From Martinezella dioscoreae (GTDB taxonomy: Bacteria; Pseudomonadota; Alphaproteobacteria; Rhizobiales; Rhizobiaceae): a stretch of 64,000 nt of DNA. The notes beneath the pieces are model-generated. The model made no database searches, had not been told where the DNA came from, and was given only the letters and a program-made list of their open reading frames with translations. The translations under genes were made by a program, and so were the position numbers. This document shows, in pieces, positions 53,662-64,000 of the stretch. Position 1 is the first letter of the stretch. The number at the start of each line of letters is the position of its first letter. The DNA lies in assembly GCF_009176305.1 (NCBI RefSeq), contig NZ_BLAJ01000009.1:1-64000 (forward strand). The letters are read 5' to 3'.

Positions 53662-54615
53662 TCAGAACAGCTCGTCCAGCGCCGGTCCGAGCGGCACGAT
53701 ACCGGTGGGATTGAGCGTCGAAATCGAGTAGTATCCGCGCTTGATATGATCGAAATTCACCGTTTCGGCAACACCCGGCCAATCGAGCATCCGGCGACAG
53801 AAGGACTGGAGATTGGCATAGTCCGACAGCCGGCGGAGATTGCATTTGAACAGGCCGTGATAGGCGACGTCGAAACGGACGAGCGTGACGAAGAGCCTGA
53901 TATCGCTTTCGGTTGGATGCCCGGTGAAGAGAAAGTCCTTGCCCTCTAATTCCGTCTCGACCTGATCGAGGCAATCGAACACCTCATTGAAGGCCTCTTC
54001 ATAAGCAGTCTGCGTCGTTGCAAAGCCAGCGCGGTAAACGCCGTTGTTGAGCGCGGGATAGATCCGGGCATTGAAGCTGTCGATCTCGTCCCGCTTGCCG
54101 GCCGGATAGAGATCGATCTCGTTGCGGGCAAGATCGCCGAAGCCGTCATTCAGCATGCGCAGGATATCTGAGGACTCGTTGTTGACGATCGTGCCATTCT
54201 GCTTGTCCCATAGGACTGGCACCGTGGCGCGGCCGGTAAAGTGAGGATCGGCCTTCGTGTAGATTTCATGCATATAGGTAGCGCCGTTTATAGGGTCCTT
54301 TGTCGCGCCGGGATAATCGCCGAACCGCCAGCCCTGATTGGAGAGCGCCGGCTCGACCACGGAAACCGAAATAGCCTCTTCCAGCTCCTTCAGCTTGCGG
54401 CCGATCAGGGTACGCGACGCCCAGGGGCAGATCAGCGCGACGTAGAGGTGATAGCGGCCAGCTTCCGCCTTGAAACCGCCCTCGCCCGTCGGCCCCGGCC
54501 GGCCATCCGGCGTCACCCAGTTGCGGAAGCTCGAAATCTGGCGAACGAAACCGCCCTTCTCATCCTTGGCCTGGACAGGCTGCCAATCCTCAGTCCATTT
54601 TCCATTTACCAGCAA
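53662..54615 (-). CDS. yqjG: Glutathionyl-hydroquinone reductase (Xi-class GST, YqjG-like)
   Basis: Reduces glutathionyl-hydroquinones to hydroquinones. 317 residues. The catalytic motif CPWA has Cys63 when the TTG at 54615 is used as start, the number in E. coli YqjG; GGAG lies about ten bases upstream. A GTG at 54636 would add seven residues. The C-terminal helical domain with RLFVTLVRFDVAYHGLFKCN is typical of the Xi class. Confidence 0.9.
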   Translation of the reverse strand: MLVNGKWTEDWQPVQAKDEKGGFVRQISSFRNWVTPDGRPGPTGEGGFKAEAGRYHLYVALICPWASRTLIGRKLKELEEAISVSVVEPALSNQGWRFGDYPGATKDPINGATYMHEIYTKADPHFTGRATVPVLWDKQNGTIVNNESSDILRMLNDGFGDLARNEIDLYPAGKRDEIDSFNARIYPALNNGVYRAGFATTQTAYEEAFNEVFDCLDQVETELEGKDFLFTGHPTESDIRLFVTLVRFDVAYHGLFKCNLRRLSDYANLQSFCRRMLDWPGVAETVNFDHIKRGYYSISTLNPTGIVPLGPALDELF

Positions 54616-54777
54616 GACTCTATCTCCGCGTCGCACACGTTCCTATCGACGCTCAGCATAGCGAAACAGAATTTCACCGGAATAACGCAAACTTGAAACA
54701 GACTGTCTACCTGGCGAATGTAGATGCCTCTATGTATCAAACAACGCGTTTGCGAACAGGTTTATCGGAGAAATCCC

Positions 54778-55068
54778 ATGGCAAAATCCGTTTCCCACGT
54801 CAGGACCGACCATGCCAGTCGCTATCTCCAGCAGCTCTGCAAGCATTGGAGCCATCGCTTCAGCGTGGAATTCGATGCGGCTGTCGGCAAGGTGCCGTTC
54901 AGCGCGGAAACTTTCCTCGATCTGGCAGCCGAGCCCGGCACCCTCGTCATGACGCTGACGGTCGAAAAGCCCGAAGACCTTGAGCGCATGCAGAACGTCG
55001 TTGCCGACCACCTCAAGCGCTTCGCCTTCCGCGAGGAGCTTGACGTGAGCTGGACTGCTCCAGTTTAA
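54778..55068 (+). CDS. DUF2218 family protein
   Basis: 96-residue cytoplasmic protein of DUF2218, function unknown. It starts with a His/Thr-rich strand (VSHVRTDHASRYLQQLCKHW) and ends FAFREELDVSWTAP. GGAG eight bases before 54778 fixes this start against an earlier in-frame ATG. In other bacteria the family often neighbours siderophore or iron genes; here the neighbour is a nitroreductase 78 bases downstream, possibly in one operon. Confidence 0.85.
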   Translation: MAKSVSHVRTDHASRYLQQLCKHWSHRFSVEFDAAVGKVPFSAETFLDLAAEPGTLVMTLTVEKPEDLERMQNVVADHLKRFAFREELDVSWTAPV

Positions 55069-55146
55069 GTTTCCGTCCCTTTCATAACCAGCCAACGGCC
55101 AGCTTCGACCGCCCGCGGCCAATCATCTCCAAGGAAAGAAGCCCTC

Positions 55147-55746
55147 ATGACATCAAGCAACAGCCGCGAATCCCAATATCCGATCGATAAGCTCTTTCTC
55201 GACCGCTGGTCGCCGCGCGCCTATTCCAACGAGGCGATGCCGGAAGCAGACCTGCTGACCATTCTGGAAGCAGCGCATTGGGCACCTTCCGCCTCGAACC
55301 TGCAGCCCTGGCGCTTCCTCTATGCGCTGCGCGGCTCGGAACATTGGGATCGGTTTTTGAGCGTCCTGATCGACTTCAATCAAGGTTGGGTGAAATCCGC
55401 CGGCGCGCTGCTTTTCGTCATTTCCCGCACCCACAGCGGCGAGCTTGGTTCGGCCGAACAGAAGCCGAGCTACAGCCATTCCTTCGACGCCGGAACGGCT
55501 TGGGGTTTCCTGGCAATACAGGCACATTTAGCCGGCTATGAAGCCCATGGCATGACTGGCTTCCACGTCGAGAAATCCTATGAAGTCCTCGGTATTCCGG
55601 ATGGCTTCCGCGTCGAAGCGGCCGTCGCGATTGGCAAGATCGGTGACAAGAACCAGCTTCCGGAAAAGCTGCGCGAGCGCGAGGTGCCGAGCCAGCGCAA
55701 ACCACTTTCGGAACTTGCTTTCAACGGCACCTTCATCGCCAAGTAA
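55147..55746 (+). CDS. Nitroreductase family flavoprotein
   Basis: 199 residues, FMN-dependent NAD(P)H oxidoreductase fold. The FMN phosphate-binding DRWSPRAYSNEAM (Arg/Ser) is near the N-terminus, with the active-site EAAHWAPSASNLQPWRFLYA and the C-terminal AVAIGKIG. Substrate unknown; such enzymes reduce nitroaromatics and quinones. Followed by a strong terminator that separates it from convergent gyrB. Confidence 0.9.
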   Translation: MTSSNSRESQYPIDKLFLDRWSPRAYSNEAMPEADLLTILEAAHWAPSASNLQPWRFLYALRGSEHWDRFLSVLIDFNQGWVKSAGALLFVISRTHSGELGSAEQKPSYSHSFDAGTAWGFLAIQAHLAGYEAHGMTGFHVEKSYEVLGIPDGFRVEAAVAIGKIGDKNQLPEKLREREVPSQRKPLSELAFNGTFIAK

Positions 55747-55757
55747 CCGATGAAAAG

Positions 55758-55794
55758 AAAAGGGCCCGCCGAAACATCCGGCGGGCCCTTTTTG
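55758..55794. terminator. Bidirectional terminator between the nitroreductase gene and gyrB
   Basis: AAAGGGCCCGCCG and CGGCGGGCCCTTT with a short loop (AAACATC), A-rich to the left and TTTTT to the right, so it can serve both convergent genes. Confidence 0.93.
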
Positions 55795-55810
55795 CATGTG
55801 ATGTAAACGA

Positions 55811-58240
<2,430 letters not shown>

Positions 58241-58388
58241 TTTATTGAAGTCTTTCCAGCGTTTAGAGAATATCGCCGATCCCTTGCGAATCAGCGGTTT
58301 TTCCTAGCCTGAATATAGGATGTTTCACCCTGAAGTTCCAAACGGAAGGCCCCGAAATCAGGTATAAAACAGGGGATTAAGGCGGTTT

Positions 58389-58754
58389 TCAGCCGGTTTT
58401 TCCGGCATTTTCCAGAACCTTTGACAGTTCGCGGATCGTTGCCGCGTCAAGGTTGCGGATCTTGCCCGCCAAGTGGTTGACAAAGGCCGTATATTCCGGT
58501 GCAAGCCCGGATGTATCGACGACAACGCGCGGGTCGGAAAATCGTGCGAGCAGGAACAATTCCTCGGCCTCGTCCCAGATAATGTTGAAATAGCCGGCGA
58601 TGCGCTGCAGGAGATCGAAGGTTGGCAGACCACGCTTTCCGTGTTCTAAGGCGGATAAATAAGCCGGAGTCACGTTCAGCGCAGCCGCCATCTGCTTCTG
58701 CGAGACGCCCTTGCGCAGGCGCAGCTTGCGAACCGCTTCGCCGAACGGGGTCAA
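58389..58754 (-). CDS. XRE-family helix-turn-helix regulator
   Basis: 121 residues. Cro/C1-type HTH at about residues 6-60 (RKLRLRKGVSQKQMAAALNV, TPAYLSALEHGKRG), followed by a helical C-terminal region of about 60 residues. Overlaps the smr gene by four bases, so it is the last gene of the timA-mltA-smr-xre unit. The regulated targets are unknown; autoregulation of the unit is plausible but not shown. Confidence 0.92.
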   Translation of the reverse strand: MTPFGEAVRKLRLRKGVSQKQMAAALNVTPAYLSALEHGKRGLPTFDLLQRIAGYFNIIWDEAEELFLLARFSDPRVVVDTSGLAPEYTAFVNHLAGKIRNLDAATIRELSKVLENAGKTG

Positions 58755-59335
58755 GGCTTCTCCCCTTTCAGGCGCGACAGGCGAATATAGAGCGCACCTT
58801 CGCCGCCATGATGCTGCGCTGCCGTCTCGTAGGAAGAAATCAGGAACCGGAATTCAGGTTTGGAGAACCACAGCGGCACGGCACGCTTCAGCGCCCCCTC
58901 GCTGCCCATGGAGCTGCCCTTACCTGTTATGACGAGCACATGGCGCAGGCCGCGGCTATGGGCGCGCATCAGGAAATCCAGAAGCATGCCATGGGCCTCG
59001 CTCTGGAAGAGGCCGTGAAGGTCGATCCTCGCCTCCAGCGCCAGATGACCCCTCGCTATCTTGCGTTTGACGGGACGTTCGAGCGGATGATGACGACCGG
59101 CGGGCTGCTTGGCCGGCGCCGGGGCTTCCTGCGTTTCAGCCGAGGGAGATACGGGTTTCGTCTTTGCAGCCCGGGTGCGTTCCTCGCTTTCGGCTTCTGC
59201 CTGCAGTGCGGCTTCGAAGGCCTCGATATCAGCCACGCGTCCTGGCATAGGGCGCGTGCTCTTGGCGACCTTACCCCAGAGGATGCGATCCTCCGCGCTG
59301 AGCTTTCGTTCCTTGTCCTTCCGTTCCGGGGCCAT
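58751..59335 (-). CDS. Smr-domain protein (MutS2-like small endonuclease)
   Basis: 194 residues. A low-complexity N-terminal half, rich in Ala, Pro and Glu, then the Smr domain: DLHG at 105-108, MLLDFLMRAHSRGLRHVLVI, and TGKG at 137-140. Smr domains nick or cleave DNA or RNA; stand-alone SmrA/SmrB proteins act on stalled ribosomes in other bacteria. Overlaps both neighbours, indicating coupled expression with mltA and the XRE regulator. Confidence 0.92.
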   Translation of the reverse strand: MAPERKDKERKLSAEDRILWGKVAKSTRPMPGRVADIEAFEAALQAEAESEERTRAAKTKPVSPSAETQEAPAPAKQPAGRHHPLERPVKRKIARGHLALEARIDLHGLFQSEAHGMLLDFLMRAHSRGLRHVLVITGKGSSMGSEGALKRAVPLWFSKPEFRFLISSYETAAQHHGGEGALYIRLSRLKGEKP

Positions 59336-60453
59336 CAGCCGAACCTCTGCGCCGCCGCCTTCGGAATGAGTATATAAAAATCGGCATCGTTGCGCACGGT
59401 GCCGGCCAGCTCGCCTGCATCGTAGCCCGAACCGGTAAAGATATCCCCGCGCGCCGGCCCGACGATAGCGGAACCCGTATCGAGCGCCAGCATCAGCCGG
59501 GCGAAGGGCTTGCCGGCATCGAGATGGGTCAGGCTTTCAGACCGAATGAAGAAGGGAAAACCGAAAGTGTGAATGAGCCGGTCGACTGCAAGAGACCGGC
59601 CAGCCAGCAGCGGCACCTTCGCCGCTGCAATCGGCCCGAGAGCGGGATCGCTGACATCGGCCTCACGGAAGAAAATATAGGACCGATTGTGCCAGAGGAC
59701 TTCATCGACCTGCTCCGGATGTGCGTAGAGCCAGTCGCGGATCGTCTGCATGGAGATCGTCGTGCGATCCAGCAGCCCACGGTCGATCAGCAAACGCCCG
59801 ACGGCCGAGAAGGGATGACCAGCCTTGGCGGCATAGGTGATGCGGCCGAGGCGCCCATCCGGATAGCGCAGACGCGCCGCGCCCTGTACATGCACGAAGA
59901 AGACGTCGACCTTGGATTTCGCCCAGGCGATTTCCAGCCCTTTGCCTTCGAGATAGCCGCGATCGATCTCGCCGCGGTCTGGATAGGTGGAGATTATCCC
60001 GTTTCGCAGCCGTCCGAACATGTAGGATGAGTCAAGTTGCGCGGGTCGATTGCTGTCATCCAGATCGATCAAATCGTCCGGCCGGCGATAGAATGGATAG
60101 CGGTAGGTTTCGGTCGGCTCGGCCGAGACTTCTATTTCCGGCTCGAAGAAGGCGGTCACGAAGCCGGTCGCACCGCCATCTCGGCGAATGAAGAAGGGCT
60201 GGCAGTGCTCCTCGAAAAAAGCACGGGCTTCTGCCGCACTGCGCGGTTCCTTCCCTTCTGCGGCATCGAGGAGCGTCAGGAGATCGTCGGCTGTCAGTCC
60301 CACCGCACCCGCGCGATAGGGCTTCACATCGCGGATGTGAGTGCGACAGTCCTTCATCGCGCGAAAAAGGCTGGAAGGATCGTCCTCCTCCCAGCCCTTC
60401 AGATCGGCGAAGGTTACCGGCTCCAGCCTGAATTCCTGCGATGGGCTCGTCAT
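59335..60453 (-). CDS. mltA: Murein transglycosylase A (MltA family)
   Basis: Lytic transglycosylase of 372 residues that cleaves peptidoglycan glycan chains with 1,6-anhydro ring formation. The MltA domain includes VTAFFEPEIEVS, YPDRGEIDRGYLEGKG and FFVHVQGAARL. The C-terminal 3D domain is LALDTGSAIVGPARGD with the essential Asp. The start at 60453 (MTSPSQEFRLEP) overlaps the timA stop by ATGA. There is no signal peptide or lipobox at this start, nor at the longer in-frame start at 60522, although the enzyme must act in the periplasm. Confidence 0.92.
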   Translation of the reverse strand: MTSPSQEFRLEPVTFADLKGWEEDDPSSLFRAMKDCRTHIRDVKPYRAGAVGLTADDLLTLLDAAEGKEPRSAAEARAFFEEHCQPFFIRRDGGATGFVTAFFEPEIEVSAEPTETYRYPFYRRPDDLIDLDDSNRPAQLDSSYMFGRLRNGIISTYPDRGEIDRGYLEGKGLEIAWAKSKVDVFFVHVQGAARLRYPDGRLGRITYAAKAGHPFSAVGRLLIDRGLLDRTTISMQTIRDWLYAHPEQVDEVLWHNRSYIFFREADVSDPALGPIAAAKVPLLAGRSLAVDRLIHTFGFPFFIRSESLTHLDAGKPFARLMLALDTGSAIVGPARGDIFTGSGYDAGELAGTVRNDADFYILIPKAAAQRFG

Positions 60454-61151
60454 TGTTCCGATTCGGTCGCCACGAGTTTCCAGTTCGGATCGCGCGAACG
60501 CGTGTCGCGGGCGAAGGTCCATAGATCGCTGATCTCGGCAACAGCTTCAGCATCGCCATCAATCAAGGTGCCAGCCTTGTCGTAGGTGGCGGAGATCATT
60601 TGGCTGATGATGCGCATGGTGATCAGAGCATCCGTTCCCTTCACCTCGGCAGTGACGATATCGGCCTTATCAATGCCGACGAAGGTCGATTTGACCTTTT
60701 CACCCTTGGCTTCGCGATCGGCGATGGCGGCATCGAAGCCCTCATAGACCTCACGCGACAGCAGCCCCTTCAGCGACTTGCGATCGCCCTCGGCAAAGGC
60801 CATGACGATCATCTCATAGGCCATGCGGGCACCGTTGACGAATTCCTTCGGATTAAAGGAAGGATCGGCTTTGCTCACTTCGCGCAGCGAATCATTAAGC
60901 GGCGTGCCGGCCGGGGTGAAGGCATCGATGGCGGCAAAACGGTCTTCCTCTTCGGTGCCATCGCGGCGCGGCAAGGTCACCACCTTGCCGGCATCCGGCG
61001 GCGTCGGGCCATTGGCCGGATCTGCGGAACCATAGAGATCGCGCGGCGGCTTCTCATTTCCTGTGCGGCGGCCGAGAACGCTGCGCAACTGAAAGAAAAT
61101 CAGCACCGCCGCCACCAGGAAAAAGATCGTCACAAAGTCGTTTGCACCCAT
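60450..61151 (-). CDS. timA: Tim44-domain protein TimA
   Basis: 233 residues. One N-terminal membrane segment (DFVTIFFLVAAVLIFFQLRS) anchors a C-terminal Tim44-like domain of about 150 residues (from FNPKEFVNGARMAYEMIVMAF onward). The mitochondrial relative is part of the import motor; in alphaproteobacteria TimA is a membrane protein of uncertain role. Heads the unit timA-mltA-smr-xre and diverges from fxsA. Confidence 0.93.
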   Translation of the reverse strand: MGANDFVTIFFLVAAVLIFFQLRSVLGRRTGNEKPPRDLYGSADPANGPTPPDAGKVVTLPRRDGTEEEDRFAAIDAFTPAGTPLNDSLREVSKADPSFNPKEFVNGARMAYEMIVMAFAEGDRKSLKGLLSREVYEGFDAAIADREAKGEKVKSTFVGIDKADIVTAEVKGTDALITMRIISQMISATYDKAGTLIDGDAEAVAEISDLWTFARDTRSRDPNWKLVATESEQ

Positions 61152-61297
61152 CTCGTATCGGAACCACCGTTAAAATTAAAAGATCAGTCCCCATATAGTC
61201 CGCATCGATCTATCATTCAAATAGCGGCCCGGTTTCTTTATTATATGCGAGAAACCAACGCTTACGCGAAGAAACCCGCTCTCAGGACCACCGTAAC

Positions 61298-61816
61298 ATG
61301 CGCCTATCACTTGTTCCTATCATCGTTTTTCTGATGCCTCTGGCTGAAATCGCCGGATTCATCGTCGTCGGAAAGTTGATCGGCGTCTGGGCGACACTGG
61401 GGCTTGTCATCCTCAGCGTGTTGCTCGGTGCCGCTCTCTTGAGGATCCAGGGCATCGGTATTCTCCAGCGCATCTCGGCCGAAAGCCGCAACGGCGGCGA
61501 TCCCGGCCGCGAGATGGTGCATGGCGCCATGATCGTCGTTGCCGCCTTCTTCCTGATGCTGCCCGGCTTCATCTCCGATATCATCGGCTTGCTGCTTTTC
61601 ATCCCGGCCGTACGTGATCTCGCCTGGCAGGTTTTGCGCAAGCGCATCGTCGTCGTCGGCAATTCGCGGGCGTTCCGCCGCGGGCAAAGCCCGGGCGCCG
61701 GACCGCAAGGCCGGCCGAACAAACCCGGAAACGTCGTCGATCTCGACGAAGGCGATTTCCATCGGGAGCCGAACCGCAACTCGCCCTGGTCGGATCAAAA
61801 GCGGCTGGAAGACTAG
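61298..61816 (+). CDS. fxsA: FxsA family membrane protein
   Basis: 172 residues, three to four hydrophobic segments (LVPIIVFLMPLAEIAGFIVV, ATLGLVILSVLLGAALL, VVAAFFLMLPGFISDIIGLL) and a polar C-terminal tail. The GDPGREMVHGAMIV region is the family's conserved loop. In E. coli FxsA interferes with phage T7 exclusion by F; its normal role is unclear. 146 bases divergent from timA and 95 bases ahead of secB. Confidence 0.92.
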   Translation: MRLSLVPIIVFLMPLAEIAGFIVVGKLIGVWATLGLVILSVLLGAALLRIQGIGILQRISAESRNGGDPGREMVHGAMIVVAAFFLMLPGFISDIIGLLLFIPAVRDLAWQVLRKRIVVVGNSRAFRRGQSPGAGPQGRPNKPGNVVDLDEGDFHREPNRNSPWSDQKRLED

Positions 61817-61911
61817 ACAACGGCCTCCGGAGCGCCGGAGCCATAAGGGTTGTAAGCCCCTTTTCTAAATGCTAGATGGCGACACCCATCGAGACGTGAG
61901 AGGACACCCCC

Positions 61912-62394
61912 ATGGCCAACGAGACCAACGGCAACGGTGCAGCCAGCCCGAGCCTCAGCATCCTTGCTCAGTACACCAAGGATCTTTCCTTCGAAAATCC
62001 GGGTGCTCCGCGCTCGCTCCAGGCCCGGGAAAATGCTCCCGACATCAATATCAATGTGAACGTCAACGCCAACCCGCTGTCGGATTCCGATTTCGACGTC
62101 GTGCTGACGCTGAGCGCCGAAGCCAAGGATGGCGAGCGCGTTCTCTTCCACACCGAGCTGGTCTATGGCGGCGTCTTCCGCGTGACCGGCTTCCCGCAGG
62201 AGCACATGCTGCCGCTGCTCTTCATCGAATGCCCGCGCCTGCTGTTCCCCTTCGCACGCCAGATCATCGCCGACGTCACGCGCAATGGCGGCTTCCCGCC
62301 GCTGATGATCGACCCGATCGATTTTGCGCAGATGTTCACGCAGCGCATGGCCGAAGAACAGGCCCGCGCTCAGGTTTCGGCTGTTCCGAACTAA
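61912..62394 (+). CDS. secB: SecB export chaperone
   Basis: 160-residue tetrameric chaperone that holds preproteins unfolded for SecA. Typical features are QYTKDLSFENPGAP near the N-terminus and CPRLLFPFARQIIADVTRNGGFPPL. Acidic C-terminus with the usual length. Followed by a clear terminator. Confidence 0.97.
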   Translation: MANETNGNGAASPSLSILAQYTKDLSFENPGAPRSLQARENAPDININVNVNANPLSDSDFDVVLTLSAEAKDGERVLFHTELVYGGVFRVTGFPQEHMLPLLFIECPRLLFPFARQIIADVTRNGGFPPLMIDPIDFAQMFTQRMAEEQARAQVSAVPN

Positions 62395-62417
62395 GATTTT
62401 CGCCTCTTGGAAACAGA

Positions 62418-62450
62418 AATGCCCGGACACCAATCCGGGCATTTTCTTTT
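62418..62450. terminator. Rho-independent terminator between secB and dnaQ
   Basis: AATGCCCGGA and TCCGGGCATT arms with a CACCAA loop, followed by TTCTTTT on the plus strand. It serves secB and, on the other strand, lies just beyond the convergent dnaQ stop. Confidence 0.9.
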
Positions 62451-62469
62451 CGTACGCGAGAAAAGCAAT

Positions 62470-63186
62470 TTACTCGGACGTGCGATATTTCGACCAGATG
62501 CCCTTCGCGCCGAGCTTGCTGACCAGTGCAGCATGAGCCGAAAGCTCTTCCTCACTCAGCCGAATGGGTAATGGATTGGGTCGAGTAAAGATATCGACGA
62601 CCACCTCCCCAGCATCCTCACTCTGGCGCGAGCGCGCCGATGAACCGACAGCACTGCCGAGCCCGAGCGCCGTCTGCCGGCCACCGATCATCTCGATATA
62701 GACTTCGGCCAGCAGTTCGGAGTCGAGCAGCGCTCCATGTTTCGTGCGGTGCGAATTGTCGATGCCGTATCGACGGCAAAGCGCGTCCAGCGAATTCGGC
62801 CCCATCGGATGCTTGCGGCGCGCCATGGCGAGCGTATCGATCACCATGTCGGGCAAGATCGGCGGGCGGCCAAGCCTTGCGAACTCCGCATTGACGAAGC
62901 CCATGTCGAAGGTGGCGTTGTGCGCGATCCATTTGGCGTCGCCGAAAAATTCAAGAATTTCGTCCGCGACGGTTTCGAAGAGCGGTTTGCCCGTCAGGAA
63001 CTCATCGGTAATGCCGTGCACGGCCAGAGCATCGGGATGCACTTTGCGGTCGCCCGGATTGATATAGATGTGCAATGTCTTACCGGTCGGAAAATGGTTG
63101 AAGAGCTCGATGCCGCCGATTTCGATGATGCGGTCTGCCCTGTTGTCGAGGCCGGTGGTTTCCGTATCGAAAATGATTTCGCGCAT
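62470..63186 (-). CDS. dnaQ: DNA polymerase III, epsilon subunit (3'-5' exonuclease)
   Basis: Proofreading subunit, 238 residues. Exo I DTETTG with Asp7 and Glu9, Exo II HNATFDMGFVN, Exo III HGALLDSELLAEVY with the catalytic His and Asp. The short C-terminal tail would bind the alpha subunit. Sits 17 bases after coaE, in the order aroE-coaE-dnaQ common in rhizobia. Confidence 0.96.
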   Translation of the reverse strand: MREIIFDTETTGLDNRADRIIEIGGIELFNHFPTGKTLHIYINPGDRKVHPDALAVHGITDEFLTGKPLFETVADEILEFFGDAKWIAHNATFDMGFVNAEFARLGRPPILPDMVIDTLAMARRKHPMGPNSLDALCRRYGIDNSHRTKHGALLDSELLAEVYIEMIGGRQTALGLGSAVGSSARSRQSEDAGEVVVDIFTRPNPLPIRLSEEELSAHAALVSKLGAKGIWSKYRTSE

Positions 63187-63203
63187 ATCGGGACTTCGCT
63201 TTC

Positions 63204-63803
63204 CTATTTCTTGCTCTGCTGTTTGCGCCGCAGATCCGCGATGATCTCTTTGACCTGTTCGCCGGCCGCCTCGATGCTTCCGCCGGTATCGATGACATAA
63301 TCGGCGCGTGCCCGCTTTTCCGCATCCGGCGTCTGGCGGGAGAGAATCATGTTGAATTTTTCCTCCGTCATGCCTCGCCGAGCAAGCACCCTCTCCCGCT
63401 GAATCTGTGGATCACAGCTGACGACGACGATCTTATCTAATCGCTTGTCGGCGCCGGTTTCGAAGAGCAGCGGGATATCCAGCACCACCATATCGGCGTC
63501 GGCCTCGCGCTGACGTTCCAGAAACAGACGCTCGCGATCGCGCACCAGCGGATGAACGATGGCTTCGAGACGCTTGAAGCCGGAGGGATCGCCCGCCAGC
63601 TTTTGGCTAAGTTTCTGCCGATCGACCCTGCCGTCAGCCGTTGTCCCGGGGAAAGCAGCTTCGACCAAGGGAACGGCTTCGCCACTATAGAGATCATGCA
63701 CGACCGCATCGGAATCGTTCACAGGGATTCCGGCTTCAGCGAAGAGTTTCGCCGAGGTCGACTTTCCCATACCGATCGATCCTGTCAGTCCGATCCTGAT
63801 CAT
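63204..63803 (-). CDS. coaE: Dephospho-CoA kinase
   Basis: Last step of CoA synthesis: phosphorylates the ribose 3'-hydroxyl. 199 residues, P-loop GSIGMGKST (8-16), lid region and VVLDIPLLFETG. The start ATG follows the aroE stop by one base. Confidence 0.96.
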   Translation of the reverse strand: MIRIGLTGSIGMGKSTSAKLFAEAGIPVNDSDAVVHDLYSGEAVPLVEAAFPGTTADGRVDRQKLSQKLAGDPSGFKRLEAIVHPLVRDRERLFLERQREADADMVVLDIPLLFETGADKRLDKIVVVSCDPQIQRERVLARRGMTEEKFNMILSRQTPDAEKRARADYVIDTGGSIEAAGEQVKEIIADLRRKQQSKK

Positions 63804-63804
63804 G

Positions 63805-64000
63805 CTAGTGCTTTTCCATGTCGGCGATGATCAATGTCCTCAAGGTTTCATCGACCGCAGGACGCTTTCCGAACCATTTTTCAAAGCCCGGCACGGCCTG
63901 GTGCAGCAACATGCCAAGACCATCGACGATGGCGAAGCCCTGTTCCTCGGCCTGAGCGAGAAGCGGCGTCTTCAGCGGTACATAGACAATGTCGGTGACG
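63805..64000 (-). CDS. aroE: Shikimate dehydrogenase AroE (C-terminal part, runs off the window)
   Basis: The last 64 residues of a gene that continues beyond the window. The visible part, DIVYVPLKTPLLAQAEEQG followed by GLGMLLHQAVPGFEKWFG, is the characteristic C-terminus of NADP shikimate dehydrogenase. The stop codon is immediately before coaE. Confidence 0.93.
   Translation of the reverse strand, partial: VTDIVYVPLKTPLLAQAEEQGFAIVDGLGMLLHQAVPGFEKWFGKRPAVDETLRTLIIADMEKH

Overview
This window is chromosomal DNA of an alphaproteobacterium, almost certainly a member of the Rhizobiaceae and most like Rhizobium. The evidence is the high G+C coding bias, the rhizobial regulators ActS/ActR and ChvG/ChvI, a DivL-type cell-cycle kinase, the AccD with a degenerate zinc ribbon, an ATP-type PckA divergent from chvI, and RIME-like palindromic repeats between genes. 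Nearly everything is core chromosome; I see no prophage, IS element, tRNA, rRNA or CRISPR array.

Layout. 0.3-6.3 kb: hrpB helicase, overlapping redox sensor kinase actS, then actR; a MmcB-like nuclease and an L,D-transpeptidase. 6.5-13.4 kb (minus): malate synthase G, a hydantoinase/oxoprolinase-type protein, a cytochrome P450 and an exported DUF1402 protein. 13.5-15.4 kb: hslVU protease on the minus strand, divergent from the histidine cluster hisB-DUF2628-hisH-hisA-hisF-hisE followed by coaA (15.6-20.3 kb). 20.3-23.4 kb (minus): alkB, arfB, pckA. 23.7-29.2 kb: chvI-chvG-hprK-EIIA-HPr (envelope/acid stress signalling joined to a regulatory PTS), then ahcY behind a probable operator. 29.4-42.3 kb: divL, a tsaE-amgK fusion, an unusual small exported orphan, a murU-like nucleotidyltransferase, addB, addA and trxA. 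42.6-47.7 kb (minus): trpF-trpB-trpA-accD-folC. 48-54.6 kb (minus): a YgjP-like metallopeptidase, a DUF2852 protein, PHA depolymerase, an FAH-family protein, a PLP decarboxylase and a glutathionyl-hydroquinone reductase. 54.8-55.7 kb: a DUF2218 protein and a nitroreductase. 55.8-61.2 kb (minus): gyrB, then the tightly overlapped group timA-mltA-smr-xre. 61.3-64 kb: fxsA and secB (plus), then dnaQ-coaE-aroE (minus; aroE runs off the window).

How the genes work together. Three themes recur. Envelope and cell-wall control: ChvGI, the L,D-transpeptidase, DUF1402, MltA, and an AmgK/MurU-like pair that would recycle peptidoglycan sugars. Carbon and redox state: PckA, GlcB, PhaZ, the HprK/EIIA/HPr relay and ActSR. 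Genome maintenance: AddAB, MmcB, AlkB, GyrB, DnaQ, Smr.

The most noteworthy points are a sensor kinase whose phospho-acceptor histidine is replaced by tyrosine (DivL), an orphan gene of lower G+C that interrupts the amgK-murU pair, a lysozyme-like motif set in the DUF1402 protein, a strong inverted repeat before ahcY that fits a SahR-type operator, a murein transglycosylase with no visible export signal, and a protein C-terminus apparently supplied by a RIME repeat.
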